The notes under the pieces are model-generated. The model saw nothing but the letters and a program-made list of their open reading frames with translations. It did no database searches and had not been told where the DNA came from. A DNA stretch of 21,739 nucleotides from Mycobacterium sp. (GTDB lineage Bacteria > Actinomycetota > Actinomycetes > Mycobacteriales > Mycobacteriaceae): positions 1-21,739 of the forward strand of contig JAHFVB010000012.1 in NCBI GenBank assembly GCA_023264755.1, given 5' to 3'. Of this stretch, positions 9,039 through 15,940 are shown piece by piece (within the stretch, counting starts at the first letter, position 1; each line of letters starts with the position of its first letter). A program made the position numbers and the translations under genes.

Positions 9039-9599
9039 TCAGCCCGCTGCGTCCGGGAGCAGTGCCGGGCAATTCCCCAGTGCGTCGGTGGCCAGCTCGA
9101 AGTGCCACGCCTCGTTGGCGTAGATCCGGCATAGTCCGAAGCGGGCCCCGTTGGCGCTCAGCCATGTGTCGGCAGCCGGGCCTGCGACGTCGACCGCTTG
9201 GCCCACGACGTGTTTGGACTGCTGCGGGGTCTGCACGTATCTGCGGGCCGCGGCGAGGCTGCCGTAGGTGCGTACCGCCTGGTCGAGTAGCCGCTGCTGA
9301 AACTCCGGCGAGCGCCAACCCGAGGTAATGGTCATGGTGACGCCGTCGGCGGCGGCCGCGGTGGCGGCGTTCTGGATGGCGCTGAGCAGGTCCGGATCGA
9401 GCCGGCCCACCGCGGGGTCCTGGACGTCGAATGGGCTCAGCGTGTTCCCGCCCGGCAGGGATCCGTCGCCCGGGTCGGCAGGCGGATCCATGGCGATGAC
9501 GTGGTCGGCCAGCCGAATCGGCGGATCGGCGGGACGGAGTCCGCCCAGGAGGGCCGCCAGGGCTAGTAGGACGACGGCCACCATTCGCACGCTGCCCAC
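9039..9599 (-). CDS. Secreted VanY-like D,D-carboxypeptidase (peptidase M15)
   Basis: A 186-residue exported protein. Residues 1-23 form a signal peptide with a hydrophobic VVLLALAALLGGL core. The mature part is a VanY-type M15B domain: ITSGWRSPEFQ near residue 91, the zinc motif SKHVVGQAVDV with His130 and Asp137, and EAWHFEL with the catalytic Glu173 and zinc ligand His176. The family cleaves the terminal D-Ala from peptidoglycan stem peptides outside the cell membrane. The zinc ligands and the catalytic glutamate are present, so it should be active. The start is GTG 9599, with GGAGGTG about 12 bases upstream; GTG 9590 and ATG 9584 are alternatives. It diverges from the oxidoreductase gene across an AT-rich 81-base gap. 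Confidence 0.88.
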   Translation of the reverse strand: MGSVRMVAVVLLALAALLGGLRPADPPIRLADHVIAMDPPADPGDGSLPGGNTLSPFDVQDPAVGRLDPDLLSAIQNAATAAAADGVTMTITSGWRSPEFQQRLLDQAVRTYGSLAAARRYVQTPQQSKHVVGQAVDVAGPAADTWLSANGARFGLCRIYANEAWHFELATDALGNCPALLPDAAG

Positions 9600-9622
9600 C
9601 CTAGGACATCCACCTCCGGCGT

Positions 9623-9672
9623 CTTAGATTTTCCTTAATTATCTCTTACTTTTCTTAACTTTGCGGTAGCGT
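9623..9672 (+). promoter_or_regulatory. AT-rich promoter with four phased CTTA repeats and a leaderless -10 (TAGCGT)
   Basis: CTTA occurs at 9623, 9634, 9645 and 9654, with steps of 11, 11 and 9 bases, in a strikingly AT-rich stretch within GC-rich DNA. TAGCGT at 9667-9672 matches the TANNNT -10 consensus and lies 8 bases before the ATG of the oxidoreductase gene, so the transcript is probably leaderless. Repeats at one helical turn are typical of tandem sites for OmpR-type response regulators; that assignment is inference. The region also covers the upstream side of the divergent carboxypeptidase gene. Confidence 0.45.
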
Positions 9673-9680
9673 CCCCTTGC

Positions 9681-11030
9681 ATGACGAAGCACGAACGCAG
9701 CACCCACGCCGTCGTACTTGGCGCAGGTCTGGCCGGGCTCCTGTCCGCCAGGGTCCTGTCCGAGCGGTACCAGACGGTCACGCTGGTCGAACGAGATGAG
9801 TTGCCGGACAGTCCGATACAGCGCCGCGGGATTCCGCAGGGCCACCATCTGCACGGGCTGCTCAGTCGCGGCTCACAGGTGATGGAGCAGCTGTTCCCTG
9901 GCTTGCTAGACGAGCTCGCAGCTGCGGGCGCGCAGGTCATCGACGACGGTGATCTCTCCCGGATCTACACGCGCATCGGCCCCTACGGCGTCAACCGTCG
10001 GCACAAGTTCACCGATCCGGCCGCATTGGTGACCTACCAGGCCACTCGCCCCCTACTGGAATACCAACTCCGGCAGCGGGTCGGGGCGCTGGCGGGTGTA
10101 CGGCTGCTCGACGGGCACGACGTCGTCGCGCCGACCGCGCCCACCCCCGACCGCATCACCGGCGTCCTGGTGGCCGACCGGACCACCGGCATCAGCACCG
10201 TCCTGGAGGCTGACCTGGTGGTCGATGCGATGGGCCGAGCTGCACGCACCCCGGCCGTGCTGGACGAACTGGGCTATGGCCGGCCGCCCGAGCTCCGGTC
10301 ACCGGTTCGCGGGGCCTACTTCAGCCAGTTCCTGACGCTTGCGGGCACCGAACTCTCCGAGCGGCTGGTCCTGGTGCGCCCCGGCGCGGACCAGCGGATC
10401 GGCGGACTCATCGCCTACGAACACGACGCCTGGGTGCTGACCCTCGGCGGCGACGATGGCGAAACGCCGCCCGCCGACCTGCACGGAATGCTGGCGCTGG
10501 CCGAACAGTCCCTCCCGGCCCACGTCCTGGTGGCACTCCGATCAGCCAGTCCGCTGAGCGACGTCACGGTCTTCCACCATTCCGGAGCGCGCTGGCGACG
10601 CTACGACCAGATGTCCCGATTGCCGGCCGGCCTATTGGTCATCGGAGACGCGCTGTGCACCTTGAACCCCACCCACGGCCAGGGCATGACGGTGGCTGCG
10701 CAGCAGGCCCTGGCCCTGCGCGACGCCCTGACCGGCCCGGAGGACGAGCTACCGCGGCGCTTCTTTCGGGCGGCCGCCGACGTCATCGGCCCGACGTGGG
10801 CGATGAACCGGTCCGGCCAACAGCGCACGCCGTCACCCGGCCGGCCACCACGTTCGTTGTCCAAGCGCTTGACGAACTGGACCATGACCAGGGCAATGCA
10901 AGCCGCCGAGCACGACATCGTGCTCACCGAGCGGATGCTTCGAGTCAGCCACCTCGTCGACCCTCCGACCCGCCTGCAGGACCCGGCGTTGCTGGGGCGC
11001 GTCCTGGTCAGCAGTCTGCGCCGTACGTAG
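9681..11030 (+). CDS. FAD-dependent oxidoreductase / monooxygenase-like protein
   Basis: A 449-residue flavoprotein of the group that includes p-hydroxybenzoate hydroxylase-like monooxygenases and geranylgeranyl-reductase-like proteins. The N-terminal Rossmann motif is GAGLAG at residues 14-19 followed by the acidic strand end VERDE. The second FAD motif, GDALCTLNPTHGQGM, begins near residue 322 and binds the ribityl and pyrophosphate part. Between them lies a variable substrate-binding region (GHHLHGLL, DLVVDAMGRAARTP). There is no signal peptide or membrane segment. The substrate cannot be told; epoxidation or hydroxylation of a lipid or secondary metabolite is only a guess. The start ATG 9681 has no ribosome binding site but a -10 box 8 bases upstream, so it is probably leaderless. 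The C-terminal 90 residues are basic and less conserved in appearance. Confidence 0.85.
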   Translation: MTKHERSTHAVVLGAGLAGLLSARVLSERYQTVTLVERDELPDSPIQRRGIPQGHHLHGLLSRGSQVMEQLFPGLLDELAAAGAQVIDDGDLSRIYTRIGPYGVNRRHKFTDPAALVTYQATRPLLEYQLRQRVGALAGVRLLDGHDVVAPTAPTPDRITGVLVADRTTGISTVLEADLVVDAMGRAARTPAVLDELGYGRPPELRSPVRGAYFSQFLTLAGTELSERLVLVRPGADQRIGGLIAYEHDAWVLTLGGDDGETPPADLHGMLALAEQSLPAHVLVALRSASPLSDVTVFHHSGARWRRYDQMSRLPAGLLVIGDALCTLNPTHGQGMTVAAQQALALRDALTGPEDELPRRFFRAAADVIGPTWAMNRSGQQRTPSPGRPPRSLSKRLTNWTMTRAMQAAEHDIVLTERMLRVSHLVDPPTRLQDPALLGRVLVSSLRRT

Positions 11031-11036
11031 TGCGGC

Positions 11037-11057
11037 GGCGCAGCCCCCTTGGGCGCC
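11037..11057 (+). terminator. Weak hairpin after the oxidoreductase gene
   Basis: GGCGC at 11037-11041 can pair with GCGCC at 11053-11057 across an 11-base loop, starting 7 bases after the stop codon. No T-run follows. It may act as a terminator, but the stem is only five pairs. A separate 10-base palindrome CGTCATGACG lies at 11077-11086. Confidence 0.25.
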
Positions 11058-11191
11058 GTGGCGAACCAGGAAACGTCGTCATGACGTCGCTGGCACGCGA
11101 CACACCACCAAGATGACGAAAATGCGCGTTTGCCGGCCGATTGGAGGAGCAAACTAGACAGATCACACCGGTTTCGATCGGAGGGGCAGTC

Positions 11192-11488
11192 ATGAGCGAC
11201 CTGACACACGACCTCGAGTGGCCCAATCTGTCAGGAGAGGTCCGGTTTCGCCGTGACGGTGACCGATTGTGCGTCGCCCACGCGACACCGGTGATGTGGT
11301 TCGCCCGTCATACCCTCGAGTGCTGTCGCGCCGACCCCGACGTCGGGCTGAGTTTCGACGGCAAGCTGGTGACCGTCCACGCGGCCAACGGGCGGTGGGT
11401 GTGGAGGCTGACCGGCCGCAGTCGGTGCTACCGCCACGGACCCAACGTCGAGCCGCTCGTCATGGTCGAAGGCATTTGGCCCGACTGA
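11192..11488 (+). CDS. Small conserved-looking protein of unknown function
   Basis: A 98-residue soluble protein that I do not recognise. It contains a charged N-terminal part (SDLTHDLEWPNLSGEVRF), a segment with a possible Cys pair (LECCRADPDVGLSF), and a tryptophan-rich C-terminal part (NGRWVWRLTGRSRCYRHGPN) ending MVEGIWPD. It has no signal peptide or membrane segment. The start ATG 11192 is well supported by GGAGGGG 5 bases upstream. The frame is open further back to TTG 11141, but that part contains no clear signal. It is a single gene between the oxidoreductase gene and the leader of the metal transport operon. That it is real rests on the ribosome binding site and codon bias. Confidence 0.62.
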   Translation: MSDLTHDLEWPNLSGEVRFRRDGDRLCVAHATPVMWFARHTLECCRADPDVGLSFDGKLVTVHAANGRWVWRLTGRSRCYRHGPNVEPLVMVEGIWPD

Positions 11489-11678
11489 GCAGCGGACCCG
11501 CCCGACGGACCCCATTGTGGCACTCCGTCTTTCCGGGTGTCGTGGCGACATCCTAGCGGTGAATCCCAAATGTACTGCCATGGAACATCATTGGCGACTG
11601 GATGCGCATTCGTCCTGGTGGGCGATTCAACTCCGCCGGGCCCGGTAAGCACTACCGCTGCACGGGCGGGGTTGGCGT

Positions 11679-11687
11679 TGGTAATAT
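11679..11687 (+). promoter_or_regulatory. Extended -10 promoter TGG-TAATAT for the metal transport operon
   Basis: TAATAT at 11682-11687 is a strong -10 box in very GC-rich DNA and is preceded by TGG, the extended -10 signature (TGN). There is no good -35 at 16-18 bases, which is tolerated with an extended -10. Transcription would start near 11694, about 245 bases before the first gene of the operon. Confidence 0.5.
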
Positions 11688-11724
11688 GCGTCCGTCGTCA
11701 TCAATGCCACTGTGCGTTTTCTCG

Positions 11725-11756
11725 GGAGGTGATCACCTGATGCTCGGTGAACCTCC
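11725..11756 (+). promoter_or_regulatory. Leader hairpin 1, hiding the ribosome binding site and AUG of the leader peptide
   Basis: GGAGGT at 11725-11730 pairs with ACCTCC at 11751-11756, and TCACC at 11733-11737 pairs with GGTGA at 11746-11750, giving 11 pairs with a GA bulge. The 8-base loop at 11738-11745 exposes the AUG at 11740. The 5' arm GGAGGTGATC is a perfect ten-base complement of the 16S rRNA 3' end. The structure would make entry to the leader peptide frame dependent on unfolding. Confidence 0.55.
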
Positions 11757-11775
11757 AAGTCCGAAAACCCGCTAG
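11740..11775 (+). CDS. Candidate 11-codon leader peptide MLGEPPSPKTR upstream of the metal transport operon
   Basis: ATG 11740 to TAG 11773-11775 encodes MLGEPPSPKTR. The ribosome binding site GGAGGTGATC ends about 5 bases upstream and is an unusually perfect match to the anti-Shine-Dalgarno sequence. The peptide contains Glu-Pro-Pro-Ser-Pro. In enterobacteria, leader peptides with Asp/Glu and Pro runs (MgtL of mgtA) sense Mg2+ or proline status through ribosome slowing or destabilisation. By analogy this frame could control the downstream operon. Its stop codon lies inside the 5' arm of the next hairpin, so a ribosome at the stop would melt that stem. A caution: the Pro-Pro codons CCT CCA are also the bases that pair with the ribosome binding site, so structure alone could explain them. 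No homology supports expression. Confidence 0.45.
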   Translation: MLGEPPSPKTR

Positions 11776-11804
11776 CCCCTGGCAATTTCCTGCCGGCTAG
11801 CGGG
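11768..11804 (+). terminator. Leader hairpin 2, attenuator-like stem overlapping the leader peptide stop codon
   Basis: CCCGCTAGCC at 11768-11777 pairs perfectly with GGCTAGCGGG at 11795-11804 (10 pairs). Inside, GGC at 11781-11783 can pair with GCC at 11792-11794. The bases after it are pyrimidine-rich but not a pure T-run, as is common for mycobacterial terminators. The position across the leader stop codon fits an attenuator; it could instead be an mRNA stability or translation element. Confidence 0.5.
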
Positions 11805-11938
11805 CAGTCTCCTGTGCTCTTCGCCACCGAGTGGGCCGCCGTGCGGTCGGGCCGCCGACTCGTGGTGATACCTGCTCACTCGTCATGGCGGGGCGCGATC
11901 GTTCGTCCCCACGCTCGGCCCGGGAAGGGAATGCTCTG

Positions 11939-13306
11939 ATGATGTCGCGTGCATTTGGTGGATCAAATGCGACCGGAGGGACGTTGCGCCGCCGCGAAGG
12001 CACACGGGCACAACGGGTGTCAGCGCTGCGCGGGGTGCAGCGCGCGGTCGTCTCGGTGGCGGCCCTGGTGGGCGCGCCGGTGACCAATCAGGCCGGTGAA
12101 CGGGTCGGCAAGGTGATCGACCTGATCGCCCGCATGCATTCGGAGGACCGCTACCCGCCGCTGAGCGGGATCCTGATCCGGGTGGGGTCCCGACGCAGCT
12201 TCCTGCCCGCGGACGCGATCGGCGAGATAACCCAGCGGGCCGTGCAATTGCGAACTGCCCGAATGGATCTGAGAGATTTCGTCCGCCGGCCCGGCGAAGT
12301 GTTGCTGGCCGAGGACATCCTCGACCACCAATTGATCGACTTGGAGGGCCGCCAGGTGCTGCGCGCCGCGGACCTGTATCTCGCCCCGATGGGCGGGCAA
12401 TTCCGGCTGGTCGGCCTCGACGTGGGGTTCGCCACGTTGCTGCGCCGGCTCGGCCCGCGGTTCTGGCGCGGACGCCCCACCCCCGAGCGGGTCATCGACT
12501 GGGACGCGGTCGCCCCGTTCGGAGAGGTCACCTCGACTCCGGCGGCGGTTCAGCTGCGCACCACCGACGACAAGTTGCGACGGCTGGCGCCATCGGATCT
12601 GGCCGATCTGCTCGAGGACCTCGCCCGACCGGCCCGCCAACAGTTGTTGGAGCGGCTCGGACCCGACACGGCCGCGGATGCGTTGGAGGAGATGGAACCC
12701 GAGGAGTTGGAGGCGCTGCTGCGCGAGGCGCCGACCGAGCGGGCCGCGGCCCTGGTGGCGGCGATGGAACCCGACGAAGCCGTCGACGCGCTGCGCGACC
12801 TGTCCAGCGGGGAACGCAACGACATCCTGGACCGCATGCCCGACGAGGCGGCCGAGGAATTGACCACCCTGTTGACCTACCCCGAGGACACCGCCGCGGG
12901 CTTCATGACCACCGTCCTGGCGCGGGCGTCGGTGAACGACACCATCGGCGAGGTCGAACGCATCGTCGCGGGATTTCACGAACACCGCGCCGAGATCGAC
13001 GGGGTGCTGATGTACGACGACGAGGGCTACCTCGTTGCCGACCTGCCCTTGTTCGACCTGATCGCCTACCCCGACGACCAGACCGTGGGCGCCGTGCTGG
13101 ACGCCGAGGGCCACCCACCCCCGCTGACGGTGCGCGCCGACGCGGGCGTCGCCGAGGTCGCCCATCAACTGGTCCGGACCCGGCGCGCGTCGCTGCTGGT
13201 GGTCGACGCCGACGACCGACCGATTGGCCGCATCCTGGCCGACGACGTCCTCGATGCCCTACTACCCGAGCGGGGCCGCTTCCACTTCCCGAGGTTGCTC
13301 TCATGA
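11939..13306 (+). CDS. Soluble MgtE N-domain / CBS-pair protein with PRC-barrel repeats, no channel domain
   Basis: A 455-residue cytoplasmic protein. Residues about 40-165 look like two PRC-barrel-like units (LVGAPVTNQAGERVGKVIDL, then ILDHQLIDLEGRQVLRAADLYL). Residues about 209-315 are the MgtE N-domain of repeated helical hairpins (DLADLLEDL, ADALEEMEPEELEALL, AVDALRDLSSGERNDILDRM). A CBS pair follows from DTAAGFMTT near residue 317 to the end (ASLLVVDADDRPIGRIL). In MgtE these acidic domains bind Mg2+ and close the channel. Here the protein stops after CBS2, with no plug helix or membrane domain. The gene overlaps the NRAMP-like gene by ATGA, so the pair is translationally coupled and this protein probably senses Mg2+ for that transporter. 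ATG 11939 with AAGGGA 8 bases upstream is preferred to GTG 11831, whose extension is unlike the family. Confidence 0.85.
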   Translation: MMSRAFGGSNATGGTLRRREGTRAQRVSALRGVQRAVVSVAALVGAPVTNQAGERVGKVIDLIARMHSEDRYPPLSGILIRVGSRRSFLPADAIGEITQRAVQLRTARMDLRDFVRRPGEVLLAEDILDHQLIDLEGRQVLRAADLYLAPMGGQFRLVGLDVGFATLLRRLGPRFWRGRPTPERVIDWDAVAPFGEVTSTPAAVQLRTTDDKLRRLAPSDLADLLEDLARPARQQLLERLGPDTAADALEEMEPEELEALLREAPTERAAALVAAMEPDEAVDALRDLSSGERNDILDRMPDEAAEELTTLLTYPEDTAAGFMTTVLARASVNDTIGEVERIVAGFHEHRAEIDGVLMYDDEGYLVADLPLFDLIAYPDDQTVGAVLDAEGHPPPLTVRADAGVAEVAHQLVRTRRASLLVVDADDRPIGRILADDVLDALLPERGRFHFPRLLS

Positions 13307-14649
13307 CCGAACACCGCATCGAGCCGCGTTCCGTCGACCACCTCGACGCCGCCCCACCACCCCGGGGCACCCCGGTCGGGTGGCGAGCGCGCGCCGCGGC
13401 GATCGCCTCGCGCATCCCCGGCGGCCCCAAGCTGCTTACGTACGTGGCGATCGCCGGTCCCGGGCTGATCGCCGCCAACGCCGGCAACGACGCCGCCGGC
13501 ATCGCGACCTACTCCAGCGCCGGCTCCCAATACGTCTACCGCACCTTGTTCTTCATGGTGCTGGTCACCATCGCCTTGGTGCTGGTTCAGGAGATGTCGG
13601 TGCGGCTGGGCACCTTCACCGGCAAGGGGATCGCCGCGCTGATCCGCGAACAGTTCTCGCTGCGGCTGACCGCCGTCGCCCTGGTGTGCGTGTTGTTGGC
13701 CAACACCGGGCTGGTCGTCAGCGAGTTCGCCGGCATCGGAGCCGCGTTCGAGCTGATCGGGGTCAGCCGATACCTGGTGATTCCGGTTGCCGCAGTGTTG
13801 ATCTGGGGACTCGTCCTGTTCGGGTCCTACCGCTACGCCGAGCGGATATTCCTGATCTTGTCGTTGGCGTTCTTCGCCTACCCCGTCGCCGCGATCCTCG
13901 GACACCCGGACTGGAAGGACGTCGCCACCAACCTGGTCATCCCCCACTTCGACTTCTCCCGGGACTTCCTGCTGCTCGGCGTCGCGCTGATCGGGACGAC
14001 GGTGTCGCCGTACATGCAGTTCTACGCCGCCGCCGGCGTCGCCGACCGAGGCGCCGGGCCGGCCAACTACCGATCCGTGCGCCTCGACGCCGTCACCGGG
14101 GCGCTGTTCGCGTGCGTCATCTCGATCACCATCATCATCGCCACCGGGGCCACCATCGGCGGGCGCGGGCCACTGGATTCGGCGCAGGAGGCAGCTGAGG
14201 CGCTGCGCCCCGTCGCGGGCAACGGGGCCGAGGTGCTGTTCGCGATCGGCCTGCTGGGGGCCAGCGCCCTGGCCGGTGCGGTGGTACCGCTGTCGAGCAG
14301 CTACGCGATCAGCGAAGCCGTCGGCGTGGAACGCTCGGTGTCGCGCCGCTTCACCGAAGCACCACTGTTCCTGGGCCTGTTCACTCTTCAGGTCGTGCTC
14401 GGCGCCGCCGTGGCCCTCACTCCGGTCAACCTCATCAGCCTGCTCATCGGCACCCAGGTGCTGCAGGGCCTCGTCACCCCCGTGGTCCTGATCTACCTCC
14501 TGATCCTGACCAATCGCCGTTCGGTGCTCGGCTCGGCCACCAACCGGCCGGCCTTCCGGATCGCCGCCACCATTGCCGTCGTGGCCGTCAGCGCGATGTC
14601 GCTGCTGCTGCTCGCCACGACCGTGCTGGGGTGGTTCGGGCTCATCTGA
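13303..14649 (+). CDS. NRAMP-fold divalent metal transporter, likely Mg2+-type by binding-site residues
   Basis: A 448-residue inner membrane protein with about eleven hydrophobic segments after a 42-residue hydrophilic N-terminus. The NRAMP fold is shown by GPGLIAANAG in TM1 and by IGTTVSPYMQFY in TM6. Transition-metal NRAMPs have DPGN in TM1 and a methionine of MPH in TM6. Here TM1 reads DAAG (Asp63 kept, Asn replaced by Gly66) and TM6 reads SPY (Met replaced by Ser235, His by Tyr237). Loss of the methionine is the mark of NRAMP-related Mg2+ transporters. Coupling by a 4-base overlap to an MgtE-type sensor protein supports Mg2+ as substrate. Mn2+ transport (MntH) is the main alternative and is disfavoured by the site residues. 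The operon is probably controlled by the leader at 11694-11938. Confidence 0.88.
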   Translation: MTEHRIEPRSVDHLDAAPPPRGTPVGWRARAAAIASRIPGGPKLLTYVAIAGPGLIAANAGNDAAGIATYSSAGSQYVYRTLFFMVLVTIALVLVQEMSVRLGTFTGKGIAALIREQFSLRLTAVALVCVLLANTGLVVSEFAGIGAAFELIGVSRYLVIPVAAVLIWGLVLFGSYRYAERIFLILSLAFFAYPVAAILGHPDWKDVATNLVIPHFDFSRDFLLLGVALIGTTVSPYMQFYAAAGVADRGAGPANYRSVRLDAVTGALFACVISITIIIATGATIGGRGPLDSAQEAAEALRPVAGNGAEVLFAIGLLGASALAGAVVPLSSSYAISEAVGVERSVSRRFTEAPLFLGLFTLQVVLGAAVALTPVNLISLLIGTQVLQGLVTPVVLIYLLILTNRRSVLGSATNRPAFRIAATIAVVAVSAMSLLLLATTVLGWFGLI

Positions 14650-14681
14650 GGGCAGCTCGAAAACGCCAGGGACGGCTGGGG

Positions 14682-14990
14682 CTAGGTCAGCGGCTGCTCA
14701 CTCACGGCATCGCGGCCGCGGCGGTCACGATGCCCGGCTAGCTCACCATTGACGCGTAGGTCGGCTGGCAGCAGGACGTCGCACAACGCGGTGATCTCCC
14801 TATCTGACAAATGCTCTGGGCGCACCCGCGACATCATCTGCTGTAGCTGCCACCGCAGGTGCAGTGAGCGCTCAGGGGTCAGAAGGTCATATCCGGCAGC
14901 GATGGGGTCGTCCGCCCGCGCGAGTTCCGTGTCATCCAACAATTTGCACCGTGACTTCCTCGTGGGGTCACACGCGGCATTGAAGGACAC
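14682..14990 (-). CDS. Small soluble protein of unknown function
   Basis: A frame of up to 102 residues that I do not recognise. The central part has real-protein character with amphipathic helices (DLLTPERSLHLRWQLQQMMSRVRPEHLSDREITALCDVLLPADLRV) and an acidic start (LLDDTELARADDPIAAGYD). The GTG at 14990 has no ribosome binding site; a TTG near 14945 sits behind AGGAAG and would give about 87 residues beginning at the acidic stretch. The gene converges on the transporter operon, whose stop is 32 bases away. A chance frame cannot be excluded. Confidence 0.5.
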   Translation of the reverse strand: MSFNAACDPTRKSRCKLLDDTELARADDPIAAGYDLLTPERSLHLRWQLQQMMSRVRPEHLSDREITALCDVLLPADLRVNGELAGHRDRRGRDAVSEQPLT

Positions 14991-15137
14991 GGCAACGGTT
15001 CGTCGTCAAATCTCACGAACTATTCGGACCCAAACCGGGTTTGGATGGCGAGGAGGGACCGCGGGCCCCGCCACACGGGGCACGGCGGCTGCTCCAACTG
15101 ATTGCTCTCCGCGATCGGCAACGGCCACAATCACTGC

Positions 15138-15686
15138 GTGGTGGTGATCCCCGCGTGGGTCTGGCGAGGCGGCGCAGTGTTCAGGACGGTCGGCGTCGGA
15201 CTTGCCGCGGGTGTCTTCTTTGGCGCGCTCGGGTTTGCCGAGTCAGGGTCTGTCGCGGCGCTCATCGCCCTTGTCGTCCTCGGCCCCTTCGTCTTCGGGA
15301 TCCCGATGGCTCGTCGGATGGCCCGCTTCTGGCCGGGAGCCAAGCTGCTCAGCGGCAAGGATCGGGTAGCGGTGGTTCGAGCGACCCGGCGTGGCCACAA
15401 CATCGGTGAGGCACGCCTGGCGCAGGCTGTCATCGAATACAGCAGCGGGTTGCGTGACGCGCACGATCACGCTCGCCGGTATCGGTGGGTGCTTCCGTTG
15501 GTCGCCGCGCTATCGCTGATCCTCGCGTCGACCGACAGCTTCTTCGGGCCGATCCGACTAGCCCTGGTGTCATGGCTGTGGGTCGCGATCATCGTCGTGG
15601 AACTGTGGTGGTGGCCCAGGAGAAGGGCCGACCTGCTATCCAACGCCGAACGGGCGGAGGCGCAGGCTCAGCAGGTGGCAACCTGA
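15138..15686 (+). CDS. Small membrane protein of unknown function (four predicted TM segments)
   Basis: About 182 residues. Two hydrophobic segments lie near the N-terminus (VGVGLAAGVFFGALGF and AALIALVVLGPFVFGI) and two more near residues 115-160 (VLPLVAALSLILA and ALVSWLWVAIIVVELWWW). Between the pairs is a basic cytoplasmic loop (KLLSGKDRVAVVRATRRGHNIGEARLAQAVIEYSSGLRDAHDHARRYR), and the C-terminus is an acidic/glutamine-rich tail. I cannot name a family. The frame is open back to TTG 15102; GTG 15138 or one of the following two GTGs starts closer to the first membrane segment. No clear ribosome binding site is seen. It is the last chromosomal gene before the att-like tRNA fragment. Confidence 0.65.
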   Translation: MVVIPAWVWRGGAVFRTVGVGLAAGVFFGALGFAESGSVAALIALVVLGPFVFGIPMARRMARFWPGAKLLSGKDRVAVVRATRRGHNIGEARLAQAVIEYSSGLRDAHDHARRYRWVLPLVAALSLILASTDSFFGPIRLALVSWLWVAIIVVELWWWPRRRADLLSNAERAEAQAQQVAT

Positions 15687-15799
15687 CGGTCGGACAACGG
15701 GTCGTCCGTACCAGACTGCCTGTCGGTCGGCTCGTCATGACCGTCATCGAACTACGAACATCGTCGCCGCCACGACGACGGAAACGCCGCTGAGCTGAG

Positions 15800-15835
15800 T
15801 GCGCCCGAAGGGATTCGAACCCCTAACCTTCTGAT
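15800..15835 (-). other. 3' fragment of a tRNA gene (probably tRNA-Arg), attachment-site junction
   Basis: Read on the minus strand this matches tRNA positions 38 to 73: the 3' half of the anticodon stem (TCAGA), the variable loop AGGTT, a complete T-arm AGGGG-TTCGAAT-CCCTT, the acceptor strand CGGGCGC and discriminator A. No 5' half exists beyond 15835, so it is not a functional gene. It ends within the anticodon loop, which is typical of a tyrosine-integrase core site. Arg is assigned from memory of actinobacterial tRNA-Arg with acceptor GCGCCCG; the isotype is less sure than the tRNA nature. Confidence 0.75.
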
Positions 15836-15846
15836 ACTTTCCTGGT

Positions 15847-15940
15847 GTCCACGCCAGTCCATACCCGTCCGTTAGTTCGTTGCGGTGCAATAGCATTCAT
15901 GCAATCACCGTCCACGCCAGTCCACGCGAATCCGCGCCAG
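15847..15940 (+). repeat. Direct repeats GTCCACGCCAGTCCA near the att junction, candidate integrase arm sites
   Basis: Two exact 15-base copies lie at 15847-15861 and 15910-15924, and a degenerate third (TCCGCGCCAGTCGC) at 15931-15944. They start 12 bases from the tRNA fragment. Position and spacing fit arm-type binding sites for the integrase or sites for an excisionase. There are too few copies and no uniform spacers for CRISPR. Confidence 0.5.

Larger units (their letters stand above)
11489..11938 (+). other. 450-base gene-poor stretch: spacer plus structured leader of the metal-transport operon
   Basis: From 11489 to about 11678 I see no gene; it holds only a CCGGGCCCGG palindrome at 11636-11645. 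A promoter-like -10 lies at 11682-11687. The predicted transcript from about 11694 to 11938 would be a 245-nt leader holding an 11-codon reading frame and at least three stem-loops. Two are listed separately; the third is weaker and spans 11825-11867, with CGAGT at 11828-11832 pairing with ACTCG at 11858-11862. I do not see the conserved core of the M-box or of the yybP-ykoY manganese riboswitch, but I cannot run a covariance model. Confidence 0.6.

Noticed and set aside
11729..11740. Three-codon frame GTG ATC ACC TGA overlapping the leader peptide start
   Set aside because: It has no ribosome binding site of its own and is part of the palindromic arm of the hairpin.
11694..11938. M-box or yybP-ykoY riboswitch upstream of the MgtE-N/NRAMP operon
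   Set aside because: The genes make it attractive, but I could not find the conserved cores of either class by eye. I report a structured leader instead; a covariance model search would decide.
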